12,603 nucleotides of DNA from Bacteroidales bacterium (GCA_016783865.1 JADHVS010000129.1:1-12603), one strand, 5' to 3'. Counted from the first letter of the stretch, positions 1-5,714 are shown. The notes: a model not told the origin generated them from the letters alone. Program-made: numbers and translations.

Positions 1-84
1 TTTGTTGCATGAATATTGTCTATGACCACAAAACAAGAAGTCAAAACATCCTATGAACTACCCTTTTAAAAAACCAATGAGATT

Positions 85-1095
85 ATGAACAGTCCGATAA
101 CAGGTAAACCAATGAAATTGTTTAGTGAACCGGGAGTGAAACTCACATTCCGTAAGGAAGAGTTCGAGGTTTCGTACCATTACTACCTGTGTGAAGAAAG
201 TGGTGAAAGATTCACTACTGATGAAGAGGACAGAATCAATCAAACACAGGTTCACAATCAATACCGGGAAAAATACGGGATACCTTTTCCTGATGAAATA
301 AAGGAAATCCGGCAGAAGTATGGCGTTTCTGCCAGTAAAATGTCCGACATTCTGGGTTTCGGTACTAACGGTTACAGGTTATACGAATCGGGAGAAGTTC
401 CCTCAGTTGCTAATGGAAGACTAATATTAGCAATTAAACAACCATTAGATTTTATTAAACAAGTTGAAGCGAGTTCAAATATTCTTTCCCAAAAGGAAAA
501 GGAGAGCCTGATATCGCATACGACTAAACTGGCAGATGAGCAGAATGGAAAAATCTGGGAGGTAATTCTTTTGAAACACTTGTTTCTTCATGAGCTTCCC
601 AATCAGTACTCAGGTTATCGAAAACCAAATCTAATAAAACTTGCCAACGTCATTGCATTTTTCAGCGAATGCATGGAGTTGTACAAAACTAAATTAAACA
701 AATTGTTGTTTTATACAGATTTCGGATATTATAAAAGAAATGCTTTTTCAATGACAGGCTTGACCTATCGTGCTGTTCCATTAGGTCCGGTTCCAGCTCA
801 ATTTGACAATTTATTTAACAAACTAAGTGAGGATGACTTAATCACTATCAGTCAAGAATTAATCATGGGAACAGATAATTACGGAGATCTGATAAAAAGT
901 AATATCTCTTTTAATGCTTCATTTTTTGATCCTGAAGAACTTAAAGTTTTAGAAGATGTGGCAATAAAATTTAAAGGTTTTTATGCAAGACAAATGGTCG
1001 ATTTAAGTCACCAAGAGAAGGCGTGGGAACAAAACAAAGAAAGTAAAAGTATAATAAGTTATCAAAAATATGCATTCGAATTAGTAACTCTGTAA
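85..1095 (+). CDS. SocA/Panacea-domain (DUF4065) antitoxin with MqsA-like N-terminus
   Basis: 336-residue protein with three recognisable parts. Residues 1-45 resemble the MqsA-type zinc-ribbon head, but the ligands are mostly lost: S3-x-x-T6 stands where CxxC is expected, and C36-x-x-S39 keeps one cysteine. Residues about 69-120 form an Xre/MqsA-like helix-turn-helix (EIKEIRQKYGVSASKMSDILGF, ending in a YESGEVPS turn). Residues about 183-330 match the Panacea/SocA domain (LNKLLFYTDFGYYKR, then a PLGPVP turn). In this family the antitoxin neutralises a neighbouring toxin and binds DNA; that is family knowledge. No cognate toxin is visible downstream. Only 84 bases precede the gene, so a partner could lie off the left edge. 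The ATG at 85 is the first in-frame start after a stop at 67-69. No Shine-Dalgarno is seen. The gene is strikingly AT-rich compared with the right half of the window, consistent with acquisition. Confidence 0.85.
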   Translation: MNSPITGKPMKLFSEPGVKLTFRKEEFEVSYHYYLCEESGERFTTDEEDRINQTQVHNQYREKYGIPFPDEIKEIRQKYGVSASKMSDILGFGTNGYRLYESGEVPSVANGRLILAIKQPLDFIKQVEASSNILSQKEKESLISHTTKLADEQNGKIWEVILLKHLFLHELPNQYSGYRKPNLIKLANVIAFFSECMELYKTKLNKLLFYTDFGYYKRNAFSMTGLTYRAVPLGPVPAQFDNLFNKLSEDDLITISQELIMGTDNYGDLIKSNISFNASFFDPEELKVLEDVAIKFKGFYARQMVDLSHQEKAWEQNKESKSIISYQKYAFELVTL

Positions 1096-1103
1096 TTCCA
1101 TTC

Positions 1104-1150
1104 CCGGCTTAAAAGCCAGGGCAATTCATATTCCAGGCCTTCGGCCTTGA
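1104..1150. repeat. REP-like double hairpin, copy 1
   Basis: Two short hairpins in tandem just after the antitoxin gene: GGCTT-AA-AAGCC with flanking CCC/GGG, then AGGCC-TTC-GGCCT. The spacer GCAATTCATATTC lies between. A closely matching copy is at 5444-5490, just after the higA gene. Both sit 3' of a toxin-antitoxin gene, so they may also serve as 3'-end stabilisers or terminators. The two-hairpin layout is that of REP/BIME elements mobilised by RAYT transposases; no such transposase is in the window. Confidence 0.6.
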
Positions 1151-1153
1151 AAA

Positions 1154-1512
1154 AACCACCCCGTCACTCACTTCGTTCGTGCCACCCCTCCTTCAAAAAA
1201 GGAGGGGAAACTTTACTTTACTTCGTCATTCTACCTTCGAACTTCCAGTTCGTACTTCTGGCTTCTGGCTTCGTACTTTACACGGGCCTTCGAAAAATTG
1301 CCGGCTTAATAAAAATTCAGGCTCCACATTAACGACCTAGCGACGCGGAATGCTGATAACCGCAAGCAGTCTTCAACAAATCCTGAGCGTTGCAGTCGCG
1401 ATTGCGGAGCCTCGGCCCCCGCGGCCGTGGAGCGGAACAAAAAAGAAAAATGCCTTGAATTACTAATACGTTCAAGGCGAAGCCTACCTCTTTTATAGCA
1501 ATGACAATAGAA
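1154..1512. repeat. Composite intergenic repeat, copy 1
   Basis: About 359 bp almost identical to 4288-4653. From left to right: CACCCCGTCACTC block; perfect hairpin CCCCTCCTT-CAAAA-AAGGAGGGG at 1185-1207; a 7-bp periodic tract (CTTCGAA, CTTCCAG, CTTCTGG and similar) at about 1235-1283; the block GGGCCTTCGAAAAATTGCC at 1284-1302; a long structured hairpin at 1320-1411; a GC-rich segment with CCGCGG; and an A-rich tail AACAAAAAAGAAAAA. The copies diverge mainly at 1451-1480. Short open frames across it are not convincing genes. It occupies most of the 1096-1551 gap. At its right edge, 1510-1550 holds another heptad tract (GCTGAAC, GCAGAAC, GCGGAAC). Confidence 0.85.
1320..1411. other. Structured two-stem hairpin element, subfamily 1, copy 1
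   Basis: Nested inverted repeats: GGCTCCACA (1320-1328) against TGCGGAGCC (1403-1411), one mismatch; ACGAC (1332-1336) against GTCGC (1395-1399), one mismatch; then bulge CTA against A; then GCGACGC (1340-1346) against GCGTTGC (1387-1393), pairing fully with one G-T wobble. The terminal loop is about 40 nt. The better preserved sister is at 4459-4550. Function unknown; could be a folded DNA site or an RNA. Confidence 0.55.
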
Positions 1513-1551
1513 CACTGAACGTGTCAACGCTGAACGCAGAACGCGGAACCT

Positions 1552-1984
1552 CTATCTATACCTGTTCATATTGATATTAAAATCGTACTCCCAAATATAC
1601 TTCTTCCGCATCCTCAGCATCGAATTGGCTTTCTTCACGTCAAACGCTTCCGGATCATATTTCTTCCCTGCCCAGCTACGCATATGCTTATATTCAGTAT
1701 GATCCGGATCACGCCAAATCTCCAGAAATTCTTCAAATCCACCCACCCCACCCACATCTTCAGGCGGAGCAGCCCGCTCGCCATCTTGGATCCCCAAACA
1801 ACACCCCGTTCTTGTTAAACTGATACAGATGATAGTTTTTCCAGTTGAATACAAACTGGATAAAATTGTGCAGTTCAAAAAGTGAAGTACGCGACTCCAC
1901 CTTTAACCACCGCCAGATCACCGGCTCAATCTCTTCCAGGTAGATGTATAATTGATATACCTCTTTAACCTCAATTTGTTTCAT
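1552..1984 (-). pseudogene. Plasmid pRiA4b Orf3-like protein, internally deleted and frameshifted
   Basis: Two minus-strand reading frames together give the ends of one pRiA4b Orf3-family protein. The N-terminal part starts at 1984 and reads YQLYIYLEEIEPVIWRWLKV, then SLFELHNFIQ and HLYQFNKNGVLFGDP, matching the family's start. The C-terminal part lies in another frame and reads DGERAAPPEDVGG, FEEFLEIWRDPDH, KKYDPEAFDVKKAN, matching the family's end. The two meet at about 1784-1787. What normally lies between (strand-rich core with a YDFGD-type motif, roughly 50-60 residues) is missing. The result is a frameshifted truncation, so I call it a pseudogene. It begins 10 bp after the stop of the gene at 1995-2402, so the two were probably co-transcribed. 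The family's function is poorly understood. A short frameshift-expressed product is possible but unsupported. Confidence 0.75.
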
Positions 1985-1994
1985 ATGTTATGAT

Positions 1995-2402
1995 TCAAGT
2001 ATTTTTATCGCGTCCCAAGAACTCCTTAATTTGGTCTATCGTGAATTTATACGTTTTTCCGTCATGCTGACATCGGGCGATGACAGGATATTTGAAATTC
2101 CTGGTTTCAATCCTGACCACAGAGAAAACCTCACCACGACTTGTAAACTCCCTTTTCAGAATATCTTCAGGCAACCCATGATGAAGAGCAAAAAACTTGG
2201 CTTCGAGGTCATCGAGCTCCTGAGCCTCACTCCCGGCAATCTTGCCGGTAAACTTTGCCTGAAATGAAAAATCGCTGAATGAAACCGATTCAATGGATAA
2301 TTCGTTCAGCCCATACTTGTCTTTGATAGGGCCAATGGCTCGCTCGATCTCGTCCATGATCACATCAAGCGCCTGCCTGTTAAACCGTGGTATCCTTTCC
2401 AT
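1995..2402 (-). CDS. Small hypothetical protein, phage/plasmid-type
   Basis: 135 residues from the ATG at 2402 (MERIPRFNRQALDVIMDEIE); a TTG at 2417 would add five residues. I do not recognise a named domain. The N-terminal half looks alpha/beta (DEIERAIGPIKDKYGLNELSI, then strands FSFQAKFTGKIAG). The C-terminal half carries REFTSRGEVFSVVRIETRNFKYPVIARC and DGKTYKF, a basic strand-rich segment that resembles small phage or plasmid proteins of unknown function; this is an impression, not a family assignment. The gene lies 10 bp upstream of the broken pRiA4b Orf3-like gene in the same direction. A TATTTTTG box lies on the minus strand at 2414-2407, immediately before the ATG, too close to be a normal promoter unless the transcript is leaderless. 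Confidence 0.65.
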   Translation of the reverse strand: MERIPRFNRQALDVIMDEIERAIGPIKDKYGLNELSIESVSFSDFSFQAKFTGKIAGSEAQELDDLEAKFFALHHGLPEDILKREFTSRGEVFSVVRIETRNFKYPVIARCQHDGKTYKFTIDQIKEFLGRDKNT

Positions 2403-2427
2403 AAACCAAAAATACAAAATTCAAACT

Positions 2428-2760
2428 GGATACGCGATGCGGGATACGGGATACAGGAAATAACTTCGTCCATCATGCCTCGTACCTCCAGTTCGTACTT
2501 CTGGCTTCTGACATCTGGCTCAATCAGGGCCTTCGAAAAATTGCCGCCCAGTAAAAAAATACATCAGCTACTGCCGGAGCAACCTAGGAACGCGGGGTGT
2601 GCGCCAATCCCTTAAAGTCTGGAACCAAGGCACAAGCGTTCCAGTTCCGTTGCAGAAGCACGAAAAAAAACACAAGCGTTCCAGTTGTGGAGGCAGTAGC
2701 GGGGCCTGCCCGCCTGCCCCGAGGCTTCGGGGGCCTGAGGGCAAGAAAAAGAAAAATTTC
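2428..2760. repeat. Composite intergenic repeat, variant with subfamily 2 hairpin
   Basis: Fills the 2403-2823 gap. It has heptad runs GGATACG/CGATGCG/GGATACG/GGATACA at 2428-2457 and CCTCGTA/CCTCCAG/TTCGTAC/TTCTGGC/TTCTGAC/ATCTGGC at about 2476-2520. The block GGGCCTTCGAAAAATTGCC at 2527-2545 is identical to 1284-1302. A structured hairpin follows at 2579-2653. CACAAGCGTTCCAGTT occurs twice, 40 bp apart (2631-2646, 2671-2686). A 21-bp word at 2681-2701 recurs at 4663-4683. The end is a GC-rich segment (CCCCGAGGCTTCGGGG) and an A-rich tail. Open frames across it look spurious. Confidence 0.75.
2579..2653. other. Structured two-stem hairpin element, subfamily 2, copy A
   Basis: Inner stem GGAACGC (2587-2593) pairs perfectly with GCGTTCC (2636-2642). 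The outer arm GCAAC (2579-2583) pairs perfectly with GTTGC (2649-2653), or with one mismatch with GTTCC (2644-2648). The 62 bases 2581-2642 are identical to 5539-5600. Inside the loop, GGGGT can pair with ATCCC. The layout (outer stem, CTA bulge, inner stem, large loop) is the same as in subfamily 1 although the stem sequences differ. Confidence 0.55.
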
Positions 2761-2793
2761 TTTCATATTACTGCCGTTATGCTTTAGAAACAT

Positions 2794-2801
2794 TATCTTT
2801 G
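2794..2801 (+). promoter_or_regulatory. Bacteroidota -7 promoter box
   Basis: TATCTTTG fits TANNTTTG and lies 22 bp before the ATG at 2824. The same word in the same context (CATTATCTTTGT, allowing one base at the start) precedes the AAA gene at 5715. No clear -33 TTTG is seen at the usual distance. Confidence 0.55.
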
Positions 2802-2823
2802 TCAAACATAATCCTATAGAAAA

Positions 2824-4191
2824 ATGTTTGTCAATAGAAAAAACGAGATCGAACGGCTTACAACAGCATTGAACCAGGAATCAGTGCGCTTGATCATTCT
2901 GTATGGCAGGAGGCGTTGCGGGAAATCTGCATTGTTGCACCAGGTTCTTCCCGAACATTCGGTCTATTTTGCCTCGGACCTCCGTGAAAAGCCGTTACAA
3001 ATTTCAGCCCTTGCAAATCAGATAAGCAATCTTGTTTCAGGTTTCGACAGAGCTGTTTATCCCGATTGGGAAACAATCCTGTTAACGTTTAACCGTTCTT
3101 TAAAACGTCACACGATCCTTTGTATCGACGAGTTTCCTTACCTTGTGAAAAACAGTCCGGAATTGCCTTCCGTCATCCAGCACATACTCGACACCCATAA
3201 ACAACTTCAGTTCAGCCTGATAATATGCGGTTCGGCCCAGCAGATGATGCAGGGAATTGCAATCAACAGTAACTCGCCTTTATATGGCCGGTCGGATGAA
3301 ATATTACGGATCAGAGCCATGGAACTGCCGCATATCCGGGAGTACCTGCAAACGAAAGAGACTAATGCCGTGGAGGAGTATAGCGTATGGGGAGGTGTAC
3401 CCAGGTACTGGGAAATCAGGAAAAAATCTGCAACCCTGGCACAAGCCATTCGACGGCATGTGATCGATCAGAACGGGTTACTGTATGATGAACCGGAGCG
3501 GTTATTTGCTGATGAGATGAGAACTTCGGTCCAGGCGTTTTCCGTAATTAGCCTTATAGCTAACGGCAGCAACCGGATATCGGAGATCGCCGGCAGATTA
3601 GGAAAACCTGCGACACAACTTACCCGTCTCCTTAGTTTTTTAATCGACCTTGGATATATCCGCAGGGAAATTCCTTACGGCGAACATCCATGCTCCTCCA
3701 AACGGGGCCTGTACAAAATCAACGACCCCTTCCTGAATTTCTGGTTTACATTTGTAATTCCCCAAAAAAGCAGGCTTGAATCAGGATTGGCCGATGAAGT
3801 TTGGAAAGATATCAGTTCCCGGTTAAACAACTTCGTTTCCGGAGAATGGGAGACACAATGCCGCGGACGAATTGCATTCCTGGAAGCGGATGGTAAAAGA
3901 TTCTTGCCTGCTTCCCGCTGGTGGGGGCCTGGGTATGATAAAAAAACCCTGGAACTTGATCTGGTGGCCGACTCCACCGATGGTTCAGCGATTCTTGTTG
4001 GTGAAGTCAAATGGTCTGAGAATCCCGGCCTTTTAACCATAGAAAACAGACTTACTGAAAAAATCAGGCAATTACCGTTTACCGGGAATAAAAAAATAAT
4101 CAGGGCCATATTCCTTAAATCAAAACCATCTCATTATTCCGGTGAATCAGTACTGTTTGATGCAAAAGATGTGTGTCATTCTAACCTCTGA
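2824..4191 (+). CDS. AAA ATPase with C-terminal DUF234 (PD-(D/E)XK-like) domain
   Basis: 455 residues. The N-terminal ATPase has a Walker A GRRRCGKS (28-35), a Walker B ILCIDEF (98-104) and a sensor-like IICGS (133-137). Residues about 190-310 look like a winged-helix linker (RISEIAGRLGKPATQLTRLLSFLIDLGYIRRE). The C-terminal part begins near KRGLYKINDPFLNFWFTFV and has ELD (377-379) followed by EVK (394-396), the spacing of a PD-(D/E)XK nuclease-like core seen in DUF234. This family is widespread in archaea and some bacteria, and its cellular role is unknown; nuclease activity is inference from motifs. Start: ATG 2824 follows a TATCTTTG promoter box by 22 bp. The gene stands alone, framed by composite repeats on both sides. 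Confidence 0.88.
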   Translation: MFVNRKNEIERLTTALNQESVRLIILYGRRRCGKSALLHQVLPEHSVYFASDLREKPLQISALANQISNLVSGFDRAVYPDWETILLTFNRSLKRHTILCIDEFPYLVKNSPELPSVIQHILDTHKQLQFSLIICGSAQQMMQGIAINSNSPLYGRSDEILRIRAMELPHIREYLQTKETNAVEEYSVWGGVPRYWEIRKKSATLAQAIRRHVIDQNGLLYDEPERLFADEMRTSVQAFSVISLIANGSNRISEIAGRLGKPATQLTRLLSFLIDLGYIRREIPYGEHPCSSKRGLYKINDPFLNFWFTFVIPQKSRLESGLADEVWKDISSRLNNFVSGEWETQCRGRIAFLEADGKRFLPASRWWGPGYDKKTLELDLVADSTDGSAILVGEVKWSENPGLLTIENRLTEKIRQLPFTGNKKIIRAIFLKSKPSHYSGESVLFDAKDVCHSNL

Positions 4192-4287
4192 CATCTGACA
4201 TCTGGCTTTCGCATTACCCCTCCCTACCCTCTCACGGGGCGGGGCATGCCCCGCCCCTACAAACATGGCATCCCTGCCGGGATGCAC
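4192..4287. repeat. Heptad tract and GC palindromes after the DUF234 ATPase
   Basis: A short heptad run (CTGACAT, CTGACAT, CTGGCTT) spans the stop codon area at 4188-4208. A perfect 22-bp palindrome lies at 4236-4257 (left half GGGGCGGGGCA), followed by the hairpin CATCCC-TGCC-GGGATG at 4269-4284. These could terminate or stabilise the upstream transcript, but there is no T-run. They directly abut the long repeat at 4288. Confidence 0.6.
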
Positions 4288-4653
4288 AACCACCCCGTCA
4301 CTCACTTCGTTCGTGCCACCCCTCCTTCAAAAAAGGAGGGGAAACTTTACTTTACTTCGTCGTTCTACCTTCGAACTTCCAGTTCGTACTTCTGGCTTCT
4401 GGCTTCGTACTTTACACGAGCCTTCGAAAAATTGCCAGCTAATAAAAGAAAAAAATCAGGCTCCACATTAGCGACCTAGCGACGCGGAATGCTGATAAAC
4501 GCAAGCAGTCTTCAACAAATCCCGAGCGTTGCAGTCGCGATTGTGGAGCCTCGGCCCCCGCGGCCGTGGAGCGGAACAAAAAAGAAAAAAGCATAAGTAT
4601 TCATCAAGAAAGAGGCGAAGCCTCTCTCTTTTGTAGCAATGGCAAAAGAAAGA
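4288..4653. repeat. Composite intergenic repeat, copy 2
   Basis: Direct repeat of 1154-1512 with the same order of modules: CACCCCGTCACTC block, CCCCTCCTT/AAGGAGGGG hairpin at 4319-4341, heptad tract, GAGCCTTCGAAAAATTGCC at 4418-4436, structured hairpin at 4459-4550, CCGCGG segment and A-rich tail. It differs by scattered substitutions and a few small indels. A 21-bp word shared with 2681-2701 follows at 4663-4683. Together with the higB promoter region this accounts for the 4192-4749 gap. Confidence 0.85.
4459..4550. other. Structured two-stem hairpin element, subfamily 1, copy 2 (best preserved)
   Basis: GGCTCCACA (4459-4467) pairs perfectly with TGTGGAGCC (4542-4550). GCGAC (4471-4475) pairs perfectly with GTCGC (4534-4538). 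After a CTA/A asymmetric bulge, GCGACGC (4479-4485) pairs with GCGTTGC (4526-4532) with one wobble. The loop is about 40 nt. The closing stem is longer than in subfamily 2. Confidence 0.6.
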
Positions 4654-4700
4654 ACATAAAATCCAGTTGTGGAGGCAGTAGCGAAAAAAAATCGCAAACC

Positions 4701-4717
4701 GTTCCCGTACCGGGAAC
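4701..4717. promoter_or_regulatory. Candidate HigA operator (inverted repeat)
   Basis: GTTCCCG-TAC-CGGGAAC is a perfect 7-bp inverted repeat with a 3-bp centre. It lies 8 bp upstream of the -7 box of the higBA operon and overlaps where the -33 element should be. HigA-type antitoxins usually repress their own operon from such palindromes; assignment here is inference from position. Confidence 0.5.
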
Positions 4718-4725
4718 TTTATTTG

Positions 4726-4733
4726 TATATTTG
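4726..4733 (+). promoter_or_regulatory. higBA promoter -7 box
   Basis: TATATTTG matches TANNTTTG and lies 16 bp before the higB ATG at 4750. It implies a very short leader. The spacing to the palindrome at 4701-4717 suits repression by occlusion. Confidence 0.6.
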
Positions 4734-4749
4734 TACAATCAAAAATTGC

Positions 4750-5046
4750 ATGGAAAGGATCATTGCAAAAAGTACGTTGCGAAAATTTTGGGAGCAACAT
4801 CCCGAAGTTGAGCTATACTTGAGAACCTGGTATGCCACAGCAATGAACGCCGATTGGAAATCACCATCAGATGTAAAAAGAACTTATGCTTCTGCCAGCA
4901 TACTAAAAAATAGCAGGGTGGTTTTCAATATTAAAGGGAATGCTTACCGGCTCATCGTGCGGTTCAATTATATCAAACAGTGGGGTTTTATCAGGTTTAT
5001 CGGGACACATGAAGAATACAATAACATAGATGCGAATAATATATAG
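4750..5046 (+). CDS. higB: HigB-family toxin (mRNA interferase)
   Basis: 98 residues, full length for the HigB toxin family. It starts MERIIAKSTLRKFWEQHPEVE, followed by LRTWYATAMNADWKSPSDVKR, then NSRVVFNIKGNAYRLIVRFNY (54-74) and RFIGTHEEYNNID (82-94), the signature core and tail of the family. The fold is RelE-like, and members cleave mRNA on the ribosome; activity here is inferred from family. An in-frame start at 4669 would add 27 residues, but it lies upstream of the promoter box and operator, so the ATG at 4750 is preferred. The higA gene follows nine bases after the stop. The toxin-first order is the usual one for higBA. Confidence 0.93.
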   Translation: MERIIAKSTLRKFWEQHPEVELYLRTWYATAMNADWKSPSDVKRTYASASILKNSRVVFNIKGNAYRLIVRFNYIKQWGFIRFIGTHEEYNNIDANNI

Positions 5047-5050
5047 GAGG
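5045..5050 (+). promoter_or_regulatory. Strong ribosome binding site of higA overlapping the higB stop
   Basis: AGGAGG overlaps the last two bases of the higB TAG stop and lies five bases before the higA ATG. It is the only strong Shine-Dalgarno I see before a gene in the window. It could favour antitoxin over toxin synthesis and couple translation of the pair; that is inference. Confidence 0.6.
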
Positions 5051-5055
5051 TAATT

Positions 5056-5424
5056 ATGGAAATTAAACCAATAAAATCCGAGAAGGAGTACCAGCAAACT
5101 TTGTCGCGCATGGAACTGCTATTTGACTCTGCAGTTGGCACAAAGGAGAGTGATGAAGCGGATATCCTCGCATTGCTGATCGATGATTATGAACAAAAGC
5201 ACTATCCGATTGAGGCGCCTGATCCAATTGAAGCGATAAAGATCAGGATGGAAGAGATGGGTTTAAAGCAGAAAGATCTGGTTCAAGTTATTGGAGGGAA
5301 AAGCCGAGTTTCAGAAGTCCTTCATAGAAAACGCAAACTGACCATCGAGATGATTCGGAATTTGGTCGTAAGGCTAAATCTATCTGCCGATATCCTGGTC
5401 AAAGATTACCCATTATCGGAATAG
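5056..5424 (+). CDS. higA: HigA-family antitoxin, Xre-type helix-turn-helix
   Basis: 122 residues. The N-terminal part (1-50, MEIKPIKSEKEYQQTLSRMELLF, then ADILALLIDDYEQKHYPI) is the typical HigA leader that wraps the toxin. The HTH covers about 58-120: PIEAIKIRMEEMGLKQKDLV, with the recognition region GGKSRVSEVLHRKRKLT. It should neutralise HigB and repress the operon, probably at the palindrome 4701-4717. It is co-transcribed with higB, with the stop-start gap bridged by a strong AGGAGG. A REP-like double hairpin follows the stop at 5444-5490. Confidence 0.93.
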   Translation: MEIKPIKSEKEYQQTLSRMELLFDSAVGTKESDEADILALLIDDYEQKHYPIEAPDPIEAIKIRMEEMGLKQKDLVQVIGGKSRVSEVLHRKRKLTIEMIRNLVVRLNLSADILVKDYPLSE

Positions 5425-5443
5425 CGCCTGCCTTTCGAGAACC

Positions 5444-5490
5444 TCGGCTTAAAAGCCGTGGCAATTGATATTCAAGGCCTCCGGCCTGAT
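5444..5490. repeat. REP-like double hairpin, copy 2
   Basis: CGGCTT-AA-AAGCCG followed by AGGCC-TCC-GGCCT, with GCAATTGATATTC between. It matches copy 1 at 1104-1150 with few substitutions. It lies 20 bases past the higA stop. The first hairpin is better paired here than in copy 1. Confidence 0.6.
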
Positions 5491-5536
5491 AAATCTTTCG
5501 CAGAAAGAAAAAAATAACACATGTGCTTTTGCATAA

Positions 5537-5606
5537 GGAACCTAGGAACGCGGGGTGTGCGCCAATCCCTTAAAGTCTGGAACCAAGGCACAAGCGTTCC
5601 GGTTCC
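5537..5606. other. Structured two-stem hairpin element, subfamily 2, copy B
   Basis: GGAAC (5537-5541) pairs with GTTCC (5602-5606). After bulge CTA against G, GGAACGC (5545-5551) pairs with GCGTTCC (5594-5600). Both stems are perfect. The 62 bases 5539-5600 are identical to 2581-2642. An A-rich tail (5613-5645) follows and runs up to the promoter of the next AAA gene. The heptad tract and the GGGCCTTCG block are absent here, so this hairpin can occur without the rest of the composite repeat. Confidence 0.6.
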
Positions 5607-5661
5607 GGCGTAGCGGGACAAAAAAAAAGACAAAAAAAAGAACAAAATCAAATCAATCCAT

Positions 5662-5669
5662 TATCTTTG
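5662..5669 (+). promoter_or_regulatory. Bacteroidota -7 promoter box
   Basis: TATCTTTG, the same word as at 2794-2801, 45 bp before the ATG at 5715. Between them is a 15-bp direct repeat TTTATTTTATCATGT (5673-5687 and 5704-5718); its second copy carries the chosen ATG, and its first copy opens only a three-codon reading frame. Confidence 0.5.
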
Positions 5670-5714
5670 TACTTTATTTTATCATGTATTTATAAAGTAT
5701 ATTTTTATTTTATC

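Noticed and set aside
1185..1207. CCCCTCCTT/AAGGAGGGG hairpin as a rho-independent terminator
   Set aside because: The stem is perfect, but no T-run follows on either strand (GAAACTTTAC on plus; GGTGGC on minus). It occurs as a fixed module of the repeat.
2584..2872. Short frames on both strands across the repeat at 2428-2760
   Set aside because: They lie entirely within repeat modules, are rich in Arg/Pro/Lys runs, and recur only because the repeat recurs.
4459..4550. Structured hairpin as retron msr/msd or a diversity-generating template
   Set aside because: No reverse transcriptase or matching variable region is present in the window.
4669..4749. N-terminal extension of HigB from the ATG at 4669
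   Set aside because: The 27 extra codons cover the promoter box and palindrome and begin in a repeat word. HigB homology starts at MERII (4750).
5537..5606. Two-stem hairpins as integron attC sites
   Set aside because: The layout (outer stem, bulge, inner stem, large loop) is attC-like, but the required core GTTRRRY/RYYYAAC is absent: subfamily 2 ends GTTCC followed by non-purines and subfamily 1 has GTCGC. No integron integrase is in the window, and gene orientation is mixed.
1154..5606. Spaced repeats as a CRISPR array
   Set aside because: Repeat copies are hundreds to thousands of bases apart with genes between them. There are no regular 30-40 bp spacers and no cas genes.
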